A stretch of DNA of 64,000 nucleotides from Dyadobacter sp. 50-39 (GCA_001898145.1 MKSR01000027.1:1-64000); one strand, 5' to 3'. Counted from the stretch's first letter, positions 35,134-44,398 are shown. A program made the numbers and translations. The notes: generated from the letters alone by a model not told the origin.

Positions 35134-36201
35134 TTATTGCTTCAGCACGATGCCGTTTGGCTTCTTGCCGACAGGAATATCTTTGATTTTCGAATGATTT
35201 GACACACTAATGACCGATACGCTTTGCGCCATCTGATTGGTCACATAAGCGGTGGTGCCATCTGTTGTAAAGCCGACCGCGTGTGCACCTGCTGCCGCCT
35301 GAAAGACGCCTCCATGCATCCAGTCCTGCATTGCCGCATCCCAGGTCCAATAGTGAACTTTGCCGTCTTCCGGATCGGTCACCCACAACTCTTTTTTACT
35401 GGGGTTATGTGCAACGCTGCCGGGCATAAATCCGAGCAGGATGGTCTGCACAACTTTATCAGAAGCGACATCAATAACGCTAACCGACTTGCCATCTTCG
35501 TTGTCCACATACATTTTTCCGTCCGATCCCACCCAGGCAGCAACCGGATTGTCACCAACAGCAATGGTTTTGATGACGGCTTTGGTTGCCGGATTGATGA
35601 CAGAAACATTATCATCTCCGCCGTTTGCTACATAGACCTTCGATCCATCGGCTGAAAATGTTACTTCGGCAGGCTCCATCCCGACAGCGATCGTGTTTTT
35701 TAATTGGTAAGTGGATGCGTCATAAACCAATACTTTGCCGTCCATTTCCATCTGGGAAGTCCAGATTTCTTTTCCGTCGGGAGAGAAGACTGCATTATGG
35801 TTCATAGCCGGAACTTCCAAGTCCTTGATGACAGTCCCCTTTATCGCGTCCAGGACAAGGACTTTTCCTTTCATTCCAGCCATCCCTCCCGCATGGCCTT
35901 CACTCAAATCCATACCTGGGACAGCGACGGTTAACCGGTGCTCGCCCAAACTTTGCAAGTGATAGATGTGATGTGGCCACATGACCATGCTTGTCGATGT
36001 GCCCATCAGTTCGATTGTTTCCGAAACCGTATTGTCAGAGAGTCGTACTACTGACACTGTTGCGTCCTCACCGTTGACTACATAAGCAGCGGGGTAATCG
36101 ATATTTTTTTCCATAGGCATATCGTCCATGACATGTTTACGACAGGCAGAAAACGAAGTAATGGCAAGCAGCAGAAATGCGCCATAGCTAATGCGTAGCA
36201 T
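35134..36201 (-). CDS. YncE-like YVTN beta-propeller lipoprotein
   Basis: A lipobox (LAITSFSAC) is followed by about seven propeller blades of the YVTN type (KVYVANGGDDNVSVINPAT, MYVDNEDGKSVSVIDVAS, TAYVTNQMAQSVSVISVS). A His/Met-containing loop (HAGGMAGMKGK) is present. Such propellers occur in copper loci of Bacteroidota, but the ligand is unknown. It is near the head of the copper transcription unit, 37 bases before the next gene. No -7 box was found upstream. Confidence 0.78.
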   Translation of the reverse strand: MLRISYGAFLLLAITSFSACRKHVMDDMPMEKNIDYPAAYVVNGEDATVSVVRLSDNTVSETIELMGTSTSMVMWPHHIYHLQSLGEHRLTVAVPGMDLSEGHAGGMAGMKGKVLVLDAIKGTVIKDLEVPAMNHNAVFSPDGKEIWTSQMEMDGKVLVYDASTYQLKNTIAVGMEPAEVTFSADGSKVYVANGGDDNVSVINPATKAVIKTIAVGDNPVAAWVGSDGKMYVDNEDGKSVSVIDVASDKVVQTILLGFMPGSVAHNPSKKELWVTDPEDGKVHYWTWDAAMQDWMHGGVFQAAAGAHAVGFTTDGTTAYVTNQMAQSVSVISVSNHSKIKDIPVGKKPNGIVLKQ

Positions 36202-36306
36202 AATTTTGTGTGTTAAAAAGTTGAAAGAAAGATTGATCAGTGCTGACAGGAATGTAGCACAAAGAGCCAGGCAAGTACATTGCTGGCGAGGAAAGGATGT
36301 AAAATT

Positions 36307-36708
36307 TTAAATCAGGTAACTGCAGTGCAGGATATAAACCGGAACTGGTTTACTTCGGGGAGGAGCATTACTTTGATTGCTCGTCTCTAAAATATTCGGG
36401 TAAGAGGCTGCTAGAAAATCATACGTTACCCCGTCATTTAACACTGCCACTGATAGCAATGGGTTACTGAAAGTGTCTTCCGTCAGCTTTCGGGAATCGT
36501 CCGTCTTTACCTTTTTAAACTCGTCTTTACAGCAACCATTTTTTGTGGACTGGCTTTTATCCATCCCACAATTATCACAACGTTCGCTGCTTGCCTCTGT
36601 AACCTCCCAATTGACCACCTCTCCCATACAGTAATGCAGATGTAATGTAACACCGGTTGCAGTACCTAGGTATAGAAAGGTCAGGAAAAGTACAGAAAGC
36701 TTTCTCAT
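36307..36708 (-). CDS. HYC_CC_PP-type Cys-rich protein
   Basis: A 133-residue protein with an N-terminal hydrophobic signal and the ordered motifs HYC (LHLHYCMGE), CDNCGMD, GCC and PP (APPRSKPVPVYILHCSYLI). The name of the family describes these motifs. Cys, His and Met spacing suggests a metal- or redox-active secreted protein, often near metal genes in Bacteroidota. Function is not established. It lies 105 bases upstream of the propeller gene on the same strand. Confidence 0.72.
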   Translation of the reverse strand: MRKLSVLFLTFLYLGTATGVTLHLHYCMGEVVNWEVTEASSERCDNCGMDKSQSTKNGCCKDEFKKVKTDDSRKLTEDTFSNPLLSVAVLNDGVTYDFLAASYPNILETSNQSNAPPRSKPVPVYILHCSYLI

Positions 36709-36886
36709 TATGAGCTAAAATGCAAAGATCATAAAACAATAGTTGTAGTTATTATACAATTATGGATCACGCTTACATAATTTTTGGATTGTGGAACATT
36801 GGCCATCTAAATCCAAAAAACAATACTAAGTTAGTGGAATTAAGGCAATTCATCCTAAGAAACGGGGCCATTTTACATTTTTATCT

Positions 36887-37986
36887 ATGATAAATATTTT
36901 TTTAGCAAAGCTTGGACTTTTGATTGCCCTTCCTGTCTTTTTGCTTTCTCAGGCAGGTCTGCCCAAGCCAGGCCACGAGAATTCTGAATATAAGCTGGGA
37001 ACGGGCAGCCAACCTGAAATCGCTATTGATCAGAAAGGAGTAGTCCGGATTGTATATGGGGTTAAAAATGGCGATCAGAGGGACTTGTATTTTGTATCCT
37101 CAAATGATGGGGGAGATCCTTTTCCAAGCCTTACCTCTTAGGCAACTTTTCAAAAATGGGCCTTGGTATGGGCCGCGGGCCGCAAATTGTAACAACAGCA
37201 GCGTATACAGTTGTCACAGTAGGTGACCATCATGGCGATTTGTTTTCGATGCGGCTTACGAATGCACACAATCAATGGTCTGCCCCTGTGAAGGTCAATG
37301 ATACAGATTCGACTGCCAAAGAAGCACTGTCCGGCCTTGGTGACGGGAAAGGCAACGATGTATATACTGTTTGGCTTGACACCCGCCTGGGAAACAATAA
37401 TCTATATGGGTCACTTTCAAAAGATGGCGGATTGACTTGGGAGAAAAATCAATTGATATATAAAGGCGAGCAAAAAGGTATCTGTGACTGTTGTAAGCCT
37501 TCTGTTTCTTTTGATCAAAGCGGCAGTATGCATGTTATGTTTCGAAACAAGCTTGATGGGGCTCGCAACATGTACCTGATCAGCTCCAAGGACAATGGCA
37601 AACATTTTGGCCAAGCTCAAAAACTTGGAAAAGGGGATTTTATGATTGATGGCTGCCCTATGGATGGCGGTGATTTGGCAGCCGATGAAAACGGAAAAAT
37701 TACCACAGTCTGGCGGCGCCAACTGGAAGTCTATGTTGCCGAGCCTGGAAAGCCGGAAATAAGACTGGGAGCTGGCCGTACCCCTGTAATTTTGCAAACT
37801 GGCAAGGGGCCTGCAATTGCCTGGCAACAGGATGGAGTGATTCAATTTCGCAGCCCTAACGGGCAGAAAACTGTTTCCTTAGGGAACGGCCAATATCCCA
37901 AGCTTGCCATGATGGCTGATAACAAAACGGCTCTTTGTGTTTTTGAACGTGATGGGCAAATATTGGTGAAACCCATTGTATTTTAA
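36887..37986 (+). pseudogene. BNR/sialidase-like secreted protein with a frameshift
   Basis: The first part (36887-37141) encodes a signal peptide and the first blade, ending NDGGDPFPSLTS-stop. Shifting by one base near the G run at about 37109-37113 continues as PFSKPYLLGNFSKMGLGMGRGPQIV into the second frame (37156-37986), which has more blades (WLDTRLGNNNLYGSLSKDGG, MYLISSKDNGKHF). Asp-box-like S-x-DGG-x-TW motifs (LSKDGGLTW) mark a BNR/exo-sialidase-type propeller. It is therefore one gene broken by a single indel (or read error). A CDCC cluster (GICDCCKP) may bind metal. Confidence 0.7.
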
Positions 37987-38062
37987 ACTTTTCTTGCAAT
38001 AAGGAACAATGGCACACTTATTGATCGGAATTATCATTATTCAACTTTAACCACCGAAAACA

Positions 38063-38404
38063 ATGAAAAAGTTGCTGGCTTTAATGGTTGCAATCCTTTT
38101 TTCCCTTAGTGTGTATGCACAGGATAAAGAAAAGAAAATGGACAAAATGCATGCATCTATGAAAGATTGTGTGATGATGCATGATGGAAAGATGATGGTC
38201 ATGAAAGATGGTAAGATGACAGCTATGACCGAAGATATCACGTTGAAAAACGGGACGATGGTAATGAAAGATGGCACGGTAATGATGAAAGACGGCACTA
38301 ACAAGCGTCTTAAAGAGGGAGAAGGGGTCTATATGGACGGTAAAATGGGTAAGATGGATATGGAAATGAAAAAACACAAGGCAAAAAAATCTGATACCAG
38401 ATAA
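38063..38404 (+). CDS. DUF6799-like Met-rich secreted protein
   Basis: A 113-residue protein with a signal peptide (LLALMVAILFSLSVYA). It is followed by strands of the type DGKMMVMKDGKMTAMTEDITLKNG (first copy truncated here to its core) and DGTVMMKDG, ending in a Lys/Met-rich tail. Met is frequent, consistent with copper binding, which is inferred. It is flanked by a strong terminator and precedes the second ArsR-MerTP cluster. Confidence 0.75.
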   Translation: MKKLLALMVAILFSLSVYAQDKEKKMDKMHASMKDCVMMHDGKMMVMKDGKMTAMTEDITLKNGTMVMKDGTVMMKDGTNKRLKEGEGVYMDGKMGKMDMEMKKHKAKKSDTR

Positions 38405-38426
38405 AAACCTGTTCCTTTAAATGGCT

Positions 38427-38471
38427 CCCCGTTATATACTTTGTTAACAGTATGTAACGGGGATATTTTTT
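38427..38471 (+). terminator. rho-independent terminator
   Basis: An 8-bp stem, CCCCGTTA / TAACGGGG (38427-38434 and 38455-38462), is followed by ATATTTTTTT. It closes the DUF6799-like gene. Confidence 0.85.
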
Positions 38472-38594
38472 TGCAATTTGCTCATGATCTTGTGATTGTT
38501 ACCGAATTTACAAATAGAACACGCATTGTTTTCTTAGCTCTTTTCTTGCGACATGTAATGCTCAATAACTTTATCAAGTTAAATATAATTTTTG

Positions 38595-38637
38595 TATTTA
38601 AGTATTTGCTTAATAACTTAAAAACTCTGTATCTTTA
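38595..38637 (+). promoter_or_regulatory. promoter and ArsR-type operator of the second mercury-like cluster
   Basis: TATTTAAGTATTTGCTTAA (38595-38613) is identical over 19 bases to 12788-12806. It covers a TTTG -33 box (38605-38608). After 21 bases comes TATCTTTA (38630-38637), a TAnnTTTG-like -7 box. Repressor binding here would block RNA polymerase. Confidence 0.72.
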
Positions 38638-38655
38638 TGCCATAATTTAATTAAG

Positions 38656-39039
38656 ATGAGTGATCAACAAAGTTGTATTCGGGTATTTGAGGACCAAGAA
38701 AAGATTAAGCACTACACAGAAAAAATAAATGAATTTCAGCCCTTTTTTGGGCGTATGGCTCAGATTCTGGATTTAGCAGGAAATGAGAACCGTTTAAAAA
38801 TCATTTATCTGTTGCGGGAAGAAAATAATTTATGCGTTTGTGACTTATCTGATATTCTAAGCATGAGTATTCCGGCAGTTTCTCAACATCTACGGAAACT
38901 TAAAGATGCCCAATTAATCCAGGCCAAAAAAGTTGGTCAAACCGTGTTTTACTCGCTACGTGAGGATTCCACAGATATTTTGCACTTGCTCTTAGGTCAT
39001 CTCACAACTTTACAAAATGCGCACGCGTTGGTAGCTTAA
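38656..39039 (+). CDS. ArsR/SmtB-family metal-sensing repressor
   Basis: A 127-residue paralogue of the regulator at 12834. The metal motif is NLCVCDLSDILSMS, the HTH is IPAVSQHLRKLKDAQLIQAKK, and an N-terminal Cys (SCIRVFED) is present. It starts an operon with merTP, whose ATG directly follows its stop. Operator identity with the transposon copy suggests the two repressors could cross-regulate. The likely ligand is Hg(II), by association with MerTP; other thiophilic metals are possible. Confidence 0.9.
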   Translation: MSDQQSCIRVFEDQEKIKHYTEKINEFQPFFGRMAQILDLAGNENRLKIIYLLREENNLCVCDLSDILSMSIPAVSQHLRKLKDAQLIQAKKVGQTVFYSLREDSTDILHLLLGHLTTLQNAHALVA

Positions 39040-39651
39040 ATGGCTGATAAAGATACAACTATGAAAACTACGGGATTTATTGGGCTATTTACTGCCTTTG
39101 TTTCTTCGCTATGTTGTACTGTTCCGCTGTTGGCGGTGGTAATCGGCACTTCAGGATCAGCAGGTGGGTTAGTTTGGTTTGAATCTTTCCGTCCATATAG
39201 TATTGCTCTCACTTTGGGAGCATTAGGCTGGGCATGGTATGAACAATTAAAAACAAAAAAAATGATAGACTGCGCATGTGAGACAAAGAAGCCATCTTTT
39301 TGGCAGACAAAGGGGTTTTTAAGTATGGTTACGGCAGTTGCATTGCTACTATTGACTTTTCCGTCTTACTCAAAATTATTGTACGGCGAGAAGAAACAAG
39401 AAGTTGTACAATCTGCTCAGACGGCATCACAAAAAGTCGCCTATGTGACTATCAAGGGGATGTCCTGTGAAAGCTGTGAACATCATATCAAAAAGGAAGT
39501 TAATAAGTTAAAGGGAGTTTCCGCAGTTGACGTATCTTACCAAAAAGGATCGGCAACCATAAAATTTGATAGCAAGAAAACCTCGATTGCCGATATCAAG
39601 AAAGCAGTCGATGCGACTGGGTATAAAGTTACCAGCACAAAAACATTGTAA
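39040..39651 (+). CDS. merTP: MerTP-like mercuric transporter (MerT-MerP fusion)
   Basis: Three hydrophobic helices with the vicinal Cys pair SSLCCTVPLLAV, a loop pair (DCACETKK), and a C-terminal HMA domain with GMSCESCEHHIKKEV. Overall it resembles the transposon MerTP closely in layout. The ATG at 39040 abuts the regulator stop; an ATG at 39061 is an alternative. No merA follows in this cluster, so imported Hg would depend on the MerA of the transposon, or the protein serves another role. Confidence 0.88.
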   Translation: MADKDTTMKTTGFIGLFTAFVSSLCCTVPLLAVVIGTSGSAGGLVWFESFRPYSIALTLGALGWAWYEQLKTKKMIDCACETKKPSFWQTKGFLSMVTAVALLLLTFPSYSKLLYGEKKQEVVQSAQTASQKVAYVTIKGMSCESCEHHIKKEVNKLKGVSAVDVSYQKGSATIKFDSKKTSIADIKKAVDATGYKVTSTKTL

Positions 39652-39654
39652 ACA

Positions 39655-39864
39655 ATGACAGTGCTAACTGAATCCGTCATCACCTGCCCAAAATGCGGGC
39701 ATAAGCAGGCAGAAACTATGCCGACTGATGCTTGTACATTTTTTTATGAGTGCATTTCTTGTCAAGTCCTTTTAAGGCCTCTTGCTGGGGACTGCTGTGT
39801 ATTTTGTTCTTATGGATCTGTGAAATGCCCCCCTATTCAAGAGCAAAAAAGCTGTTGTAGTTAA
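39655..39864 (+). CDS. GDCCVxC-domain small Cys-rich protein
   Basis: A 69-residue protein with a zinc-ribbon-like TCPKCGHKQ, ECISCQVLL, and then GDCCVFCSYGSVKCPP, the motif that names the GDCCVxC family, plus a CC tail. Ten Cys in 69 residues indicate metal binding. It starts four bases after merTP and is probably co-translated with it. Members occur with mercury genes, but no activity is known to me. Confidence 0.8.
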   Translation: MTVLTESVITCPKCGHKQAETMPTDACTFFYECISCQVLLRPLAGDCCVFCSYGSVKCPPIQEQKSCCS

Positions 39865-39873
39865 GCCTTTGCA

Positions 39874-40611
39874 ATGAACCATATCGACACACGAGACCCC
39901 CTTGCTATTGCAGTAGTTAACGCTATTCAGAAAGGTCATACTCTCGAACTAACCCGTTTATTAGCCGAAAATCCTGAACTGTCCCAGGCAAGGCTTGGCG
40001 ATAATGACCTGTGCGGTATGTCTCGAACCTTGCTGCACGTTGCAACGGACTGGCCGGGTCACTTTCCTAATGTAGCACAAACAATCAAAACACTTATTGA
40101 AGCTGGCGCAGATGTAAATGCTCAGTTCTGTGGGCCGCATATTGAAACGCCACTACATTGGGCTGCTAGTAGCGATGATATTGAAGCGCTTGATGCTTTG
40201 ATTGATTTGGGCGCAAATATAGAAGCCGAAGGCGCGGTCATTGCCGGGGGTACCCCACTCACCGACGCAAGGGCTTTTGGTCAATGGAAAGCCGCACACC
40301 GGCTTGTGGAGCTTGGCGCTAGCACTAATCTAACGGATGTTGCTACTCTTGGCCTGATGGATAGGCTGAAAAATTATTTCACAGAAGATTTAACACCAGA
40401 AGCCCAAGAGATTGATCGGGCTTTTTGGGGCTCCTGTCATGGCGGGCAAAAAATAGTAGCAGCTTTCTTAAATGCACACGGAGCAAACATAAATTGGCTA
40501 CCAGATTGGGAAAATTTGTCGCCCTTGGACGCTGCACAGCGAGAAGGGGCAACAGAGCTGGTTGAATGGTTACTTAGCTTGGGAGCCAAATCAGCAACGG
40601 AGTTAGTATGA
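39874..40611 (+). CDS. ankyrin-repeat protein
   Basis: A 245-residue cytosolic protein with four or five ankyrin repeats (TLLHVATDWPGHFPNVAQTI, TPLHWAASSDDIEALDALID, TPLTDARAFGQWKAAHRLVE, SPLDAAQREGATELVEWLLS). Ankyrin repeats bind other proteins; the partner is unknown. It is the last gene of the cluster, nine bases after the GDCCVxC gene. It has no signal peptide or metal motif, so its place in a metal operon is unexplained. Confidence 0.82.
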   Translation: MNHIDTRDPLAIAVVNAIQKGHTLELTRLLAENPELSQARLGDNDLCGMSRTLLHVATDWPGHFPNVAQTIKTLIEAGADVNAQFCGPHIETPLHWAASSDDIEALDALIDLGANIEAEGAVIAGGTPLTDARAFGQWKAAHRLVELGASTNLTDVATLGLMDRLKNYFTEDLTPEAQEIDRAFWGSCHGGQKIVAAFLNAHGANINWLPDWENLSPLDAAQREGATELVEWLLSLGAKSATELV

Positions 40612-40889
40612 TTTCAGGTTAGTCGCACAGTATTGTAACAGCTTTGTGCCGTCTAAATATTCGGTCGCATTTCTTTAAGGTAACAAACGCCCGCCATTTC
40701 TCATTTTTTGTGCTTTCAATGGTTATATGCCCGACTTCTAGTTCAATATATGTTGGTTAACCTACCTTTAAGTTATTTTGAAATTATTGACCGTTTGACC
40801 TGTTTTTGACAGGGCTTCTATTTGTTTTAGGAGCGAAACACAAAAATTAGGTGGGGGAGGGAGTCAAGCGTTATTATCGAAGTGGAAAT
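40612..40889. other. intergenic region without a recognised gene
   Basis: This 278-base stretch lies between the convergent ankyrin and CcdA-like genes. No coding frame, strong terminator or RNA gene was found. Confidence 0.6.
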
Positions 40890-41576
40890 TTAGGATAGAT
40901 TTATAAAAACCATTGTGTAATAATAACTTACAAATAGCAGAGCTAATGCGCTTAGGGTCTGGATACTTCTTCTAAGCCAGGTAAGCTGCGCAAATTTGCT
41001 AACAGCCCCTGCAAAAGTGCTGACAATAAGGAATGGCAATCCCCTTCCAATGCCAAAGGATAAAGCAAGTAAAAATCCATAAAACGCATCAGCATTACCT
41101 GCGGCGACGGAAAGTAGCAACAAAAGTGGCGCTGCCGAAGTCCCCAAACTAAATATCAAGCCATAAGTAAAGGAACCACCGATACCTGGTCTGCGTAATG
41201 CCGCCAACCGGTTTACATTTAACCTGGGGCCCAAAAAAGCAGCTATGGCAGCAACGGCAGAGATTAATGCCATTGACAAAGCCCAGTATTTACCAAAGGA
41301 TTCAGTAAGAAAAACCCCTAGCTTTCCAGCCAATGCTCCCAGGGTAGCAAGGCAAACAACAATTCCACAAAAGAATGCGAACGCAATCTGATACCCCCTA
41401 TTTGAGCTTTGGTCTGAATTACTACTTACAAGACCTGCAATCCCTAGCCCAACAGGTAGTGTACAGGGGCACACGCCTGTTGAGATGATCCCTGCAAGTG
41501 CCGATATTAATAAGCCCAGAAAAGATCCTCCGGCCAAAGCGTTGCTAAACTCTTCGATAAATTGCTCAAGTCTCAT
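40890..41576 (-). CDS. CcdA/DsbD-like membrane protein
   Basis: A 228-residue protein with six hydrophobic helices. The first core helix has GVCPCTLPVGLGIAG, matching the conserved Cys-Pro region of the CcdA/DsbD transmembrane domain, which moves reducing equivalents across the membrane. Only one clear Cys pair is seen. Its stop side adjoins the intergenic region and its start overlaps the HMA lipoprotein stop by ATGA. It may reduce periplasmic thiols of the HMA proteins or act as a transporter; the family is assigned from motif and topology. Confidence 0.65.
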   Translation of the reverse strand: MRLEQFIEEFSNALAGGSFLGLLISALAGIISTGVCPCTLPVGLGIAGLVSSNSDQSSNRGYQIAFAFFCGIVVCLATLGALAGKLGVFLTESFGKYWALSMALISAVAAIAAFLGPRLNVNRLAALRRPGIGGSFTYGLIFSLGTSAAPLLLLLSVAAGNADAFYGFLLALSFGIGRGLPFLIVSTFAGAVSKFAQLTWLRRSIQTLSALALLFVSYYYTMVFINLS

Positions 41577-41938
41577 TGGCTTATCTTCTGAATTTTTCCC
41601 GCTGTATAACCTTTGTCATTTACCGCTTTCTGTATTTGTTCGGGTTTAATCTTCGCGGGATCATAAAGGAAATAAGCATATTTTTTTTCAAGGCTCACTT
41701 CCACCTCTGAGATCCCATCTAGCGATTTCATTGTATTTTTTACATTGGACTGGCATGCGCTACATACCATGCCACTAACGGGCATGCTTACCTTTTTCAT
41801 TGCTGTTGTTTTCGATTGTTGTTGGATTTCTTTGCTTTCTTCTTTCTTCTGCTGCTGAGCGCATGAAGTAATTGAAAGTGCAACAACCAAGATGCAAGAC
41901 ATATATACTTTTGCGAAAAGCGGTTTTACTGTTAACAT
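41573..41938 (-). CDS. HMA-domain lipoprotein
   Basis: A lipobox (VVALSITSC-AQQQ) precedes a Gln/Lys-rich linker and one HMA domain with SGMVCSACQSNVKNTMKSL. The protein would be lipid-anchored in the periplasm and bind a soft metal by its CxxC. It is placed between a P-type ATPase and a CcdA-like protein, overlapping the latter by ATGA, which suggests that the two proteins cooperate. An internal Met at residue 13 is an alternative start. Confidence 0.82.
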   Translation of the reverse strand: MLTVKPLFAKVYMSCILVVALSITSCAQQQKKEESKEIQQQSKTTAMKKVSMPVSGMVCSACQSNVKNTMKSLDGISEVEVSLEKKYAYFLYDPAKIKPEQIQKAVNDKGYTAGKIQKISQ

Positions 41939-41957
41939 AACTTAAATGTTTATGGAT

Positions 41958-44351
41958 TTATAATTGAACTGCGTTAAACCCTTCTTTCTCAAGGGCAACT
42001 CTTATTTCATCCCTGCTGGTCAATTCCGGATAGAAGTTTACCTGTACTTGTTTCTGGATTACCTTAGGCTTTACCTCTTTTACTCCTGGCAAAGCGGACA
42101 GGGTCGTTGTGATCTTTTCTGCACAACCTTCACAAACCATATTTGGAACTTTGAATCCGGTTTCTGTCAATGCAGACTGTGTCGGAGCGGAAACACTTTC
42201 TAATCTCAGCGTTCTAATCCGGAGCGTATTGACCAGGATAGCAAAAATGCTGACAATCATTACCGCAATGGCCAGCATCGGTGTAATTAATCCTATCGTA
42301 GCAAGTATCATCCCTACAATATTGAATAACACGGCAACAATAACATTGCCTGTCATGGTTTTGTAGCTTGACTTACCTAGAATGACTGCGTTCAATACAT
42401 CAATTAATTTGTCTCCTATTAATATTACCCCAGCTGCTTCTATGGCAACATCGGTCCCAGCGCCAATTGCAATGCCTACATCGGATTGTGCCAGTGCGGG
42501 TGCATCATTGATTCCGTCCCCCACCATAGCAACTACGGAACCTTTCCTTTGAAGCGTTTCAATTGCTTCGGCTTTTTCAGAAGGCAACAATTCAGCATAT
42601 ACTTCATCCACTCCAAGTGCTTTTGCAATAGGATCGGCTACCTGTTTTGAATCTCCGGTCAGCATTACTGTTCTAATACCTCTTTGTTTGATTTTGGAGA
42701 TCACCTGATCTGCAGATATCCGGGCAGTATCCTGGAGAGCTATGATGCCCAGCACAGTTGCATCCTTGCAAATAAGAACTGCTGTCTTGCCTTGCTGGCC
42801 ATAGGTATTTATCTGATCCTTGAAATCTGTGATATCAATTCCATTCTCCTGAATAAAAGAAGGCTTTCCTGCCAGCAATTGGCTTGCATTCATACTGGCA
42901 GTAACCCCCTTCCCAGCGGTGGCTTTGAAATTAGAGATTTGTACAGCCGGCGCGTTTTCTTTCTTAGCGTAAAAGGTAATAGCTTGTCCAATCGGGTGTT
43001 CAGATTTGCTTTCCAGCGCATGGGCAATAGATAACAAATCACTGTCATTCCCGTTTGCTGCATTTACATCGGTAACTGTGGGTTTACCATAAGTGAGGGT
43101 CCCGGTTTTATCGAAGACAATGGTATCAACCTTGGATAATCCATAAAAAACCTCACTGGCTTTTACTAAAAGACCGATTGAAATTCCTTTGCCTCCTGCA
43201 ATAGCAGCCAGCATAGGCGTCGTGATGCCTAAGGCACACGGATAACCCATGATGATTGTTGTGAGCATCACCAAAGTTGCCTGTACATAATTGCCCGTAA
43301 CCAAACCCCAGGCTAGAAAAGCAATGGCCGCTACAATAAATACCACCGGGCCATAATAATTCATCAGTTTATCCGCCAGCAGCTCAATAGGAGGCTTTTT
43401 TTCCGCGATGCGGCTCATTAAACTAACTATTTGACTTAAAAAGCTATCACTGCCTATTTTTGAAACCTTTATTTGCAGTGCACCATCGAGATTTAAAGTC
43501 CCTCCAATTACGGAAGACCCTACTTCCTTATAAACAGGAGTACTTTCTCCTGTAAAACTGGCTTCATCCACGCTTGCGCAACCCTGGATAACTACCCCAT
43601 CTAAGGCGATTCGTTCACCGGGACGGATTTCAACCACTTCGCCTACCAAGACATCCTGCGTTAGTACTTCGCTTAACTGCTGACCTCTGTGAACCCTTGT
43701 TTTAGCGGGTTGGAGGTTAATCAGCTTACGAACGGCATCGGAAGCTTTTTTGCGGGTATCCAGTTTGAAATAGCCAAAAAACAAATGCAAGGACATTAGC
43801 CAGGTAGCCACGGGTAAAAAGTTTGGAAGGCCTGGATTAAAAAGAGAAAAGATGCCTACAAGAAACGCTCCCCAGGCACCTGCTGAAAGTAGAACATTAG
43901 CATTGATCACCCGTTGACTTATTGCCATGATGGTCTTGCGTAAAATCGGATATCCTACCCATAACAAGACAAAAGAAGCGACGGCCAGACTAAACCAGGA
44001 TCGAGTTTGAGCGGGCAACCCAAAAAGGTTTACCGGGTCAACAAGTAGATCGATGATTGAAACCGCCATTCCGATCGTACCACGTTGTTTAATGAGGTTG
44101 AATAAATCTTCATCGGATTTATACTGTTGAACTTCGGTTGCCGATACACTATATCCCAGCTTTTCCACAGCCCTTGTCAGTTCCTCTCGTTTAATCTGGC
44201 TCGTATCTGCTTCAATTAATACAATACCATGAACCAGGTTGACAAGAACACTTTTGACACCGGGATACCGTTTAAGGGCTGTCTCTACACTCATCGTGCA
44301 AAAGGAACACATCAGCCCAGAGACTTTCATTTGAACACTTTCTGTTGCCAT
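41958..44351 (-). CDS. heavy-metal P-type ATPase with YPC motif and HMA domains at both ends
   Basis: A 797-residue P1B-type ATPase. The N-terminal HMA has LMCSFCTMSVETAL; the C-terminal HMA has NMVCEGCAEKITTTL. The membrane metal motif reads GYPCALGITTP, so the first Cys of CPC is replaced by Tyr. Also present are FTGES, DKTGTLTYG, SEHPIG, MLTGDSKQ and [19 protein letters not shown] second HMA at the C-terminus and the YPC motif are unusual. Location in a mercury-type cluster hints at a soft metal, but the substrate is not known. It lies between the thioredoxin-like and HMA lipoprotein genes. Confidence 0.88.
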   Translation of the reverse strand: MATESVQMKVSGLMCSFCTMSVETALKRYPGVKSVLVNLVHGIVLIEADTSQIKREELTRAVEKLGYSVSATEVQQYKSDEDLFNLIKQRGTIGMAVSIIDLLVDPVNLFGLPAQTRSWFSLAVASFVLLWVGYPILRKTIMAISQRVINANVLLSAGAWGAFLVGIFSLFNPGLPNFLPVATWLMSLHLFFGYFKLDTRKKASDAVRKLINLQPAKTRVHRGQQLSEVLTQDVLVGEVVEIRPGERIALDGVVIQGCASVDEASFTGESTPVYKEVGSSVIGGTLNLDGALQIKVSKIGSDSFLSQIVSLMSRIAEKKPPIELLADKLMNYYGPVVFIVAAIAFLAWGLVTGNYVQATLVMLTTIIMGYPCALGITTPMLAAIAGGKGISIGLLVKASEVFYGLSKVDTIVFDKTGTLTYGKPTVTDVNAANGNDSDLLSIAHALESKSEHPIGQAITFYAKKENAPAVQISNFKATAGKGVTASMNASQLLAGKPSFIQENGIDITDFKDQINTYGQQGKTAVLICKDATVLGIIALQDTARISADQVISKIKQRGIRTVMLTGDSKQVADPIAKALGVDEVYAELLPSEKAEAIETLQRKGSVVAMVGDGINDAPALAQSDVGIAIGAGTDVAIEAAGVILIGDKLIDVLNAVILGKSSYKTMTGNVIVAVLFNIVGMILATIGLITPMLAIAVMIVSIFAILVNTLRIRTLRLESVSAPTQSALTETGFKVPNMVCEGCAEKITTTLSALPGVKEVKPKVIQKQVQVNFYPELTSRDEIRVALEKEGFNAVQL

Positions 44352-44398
44352 ATTAATTGAGATTATTGAGGTTAACTTTATCTGAAATCACTCAGGCA

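Noticed and set aside
40612-40889. Possible small gene between the convergent ankyrin and CcdA-like genes
   Set aside because: No frame of useful length or start context on either strand.
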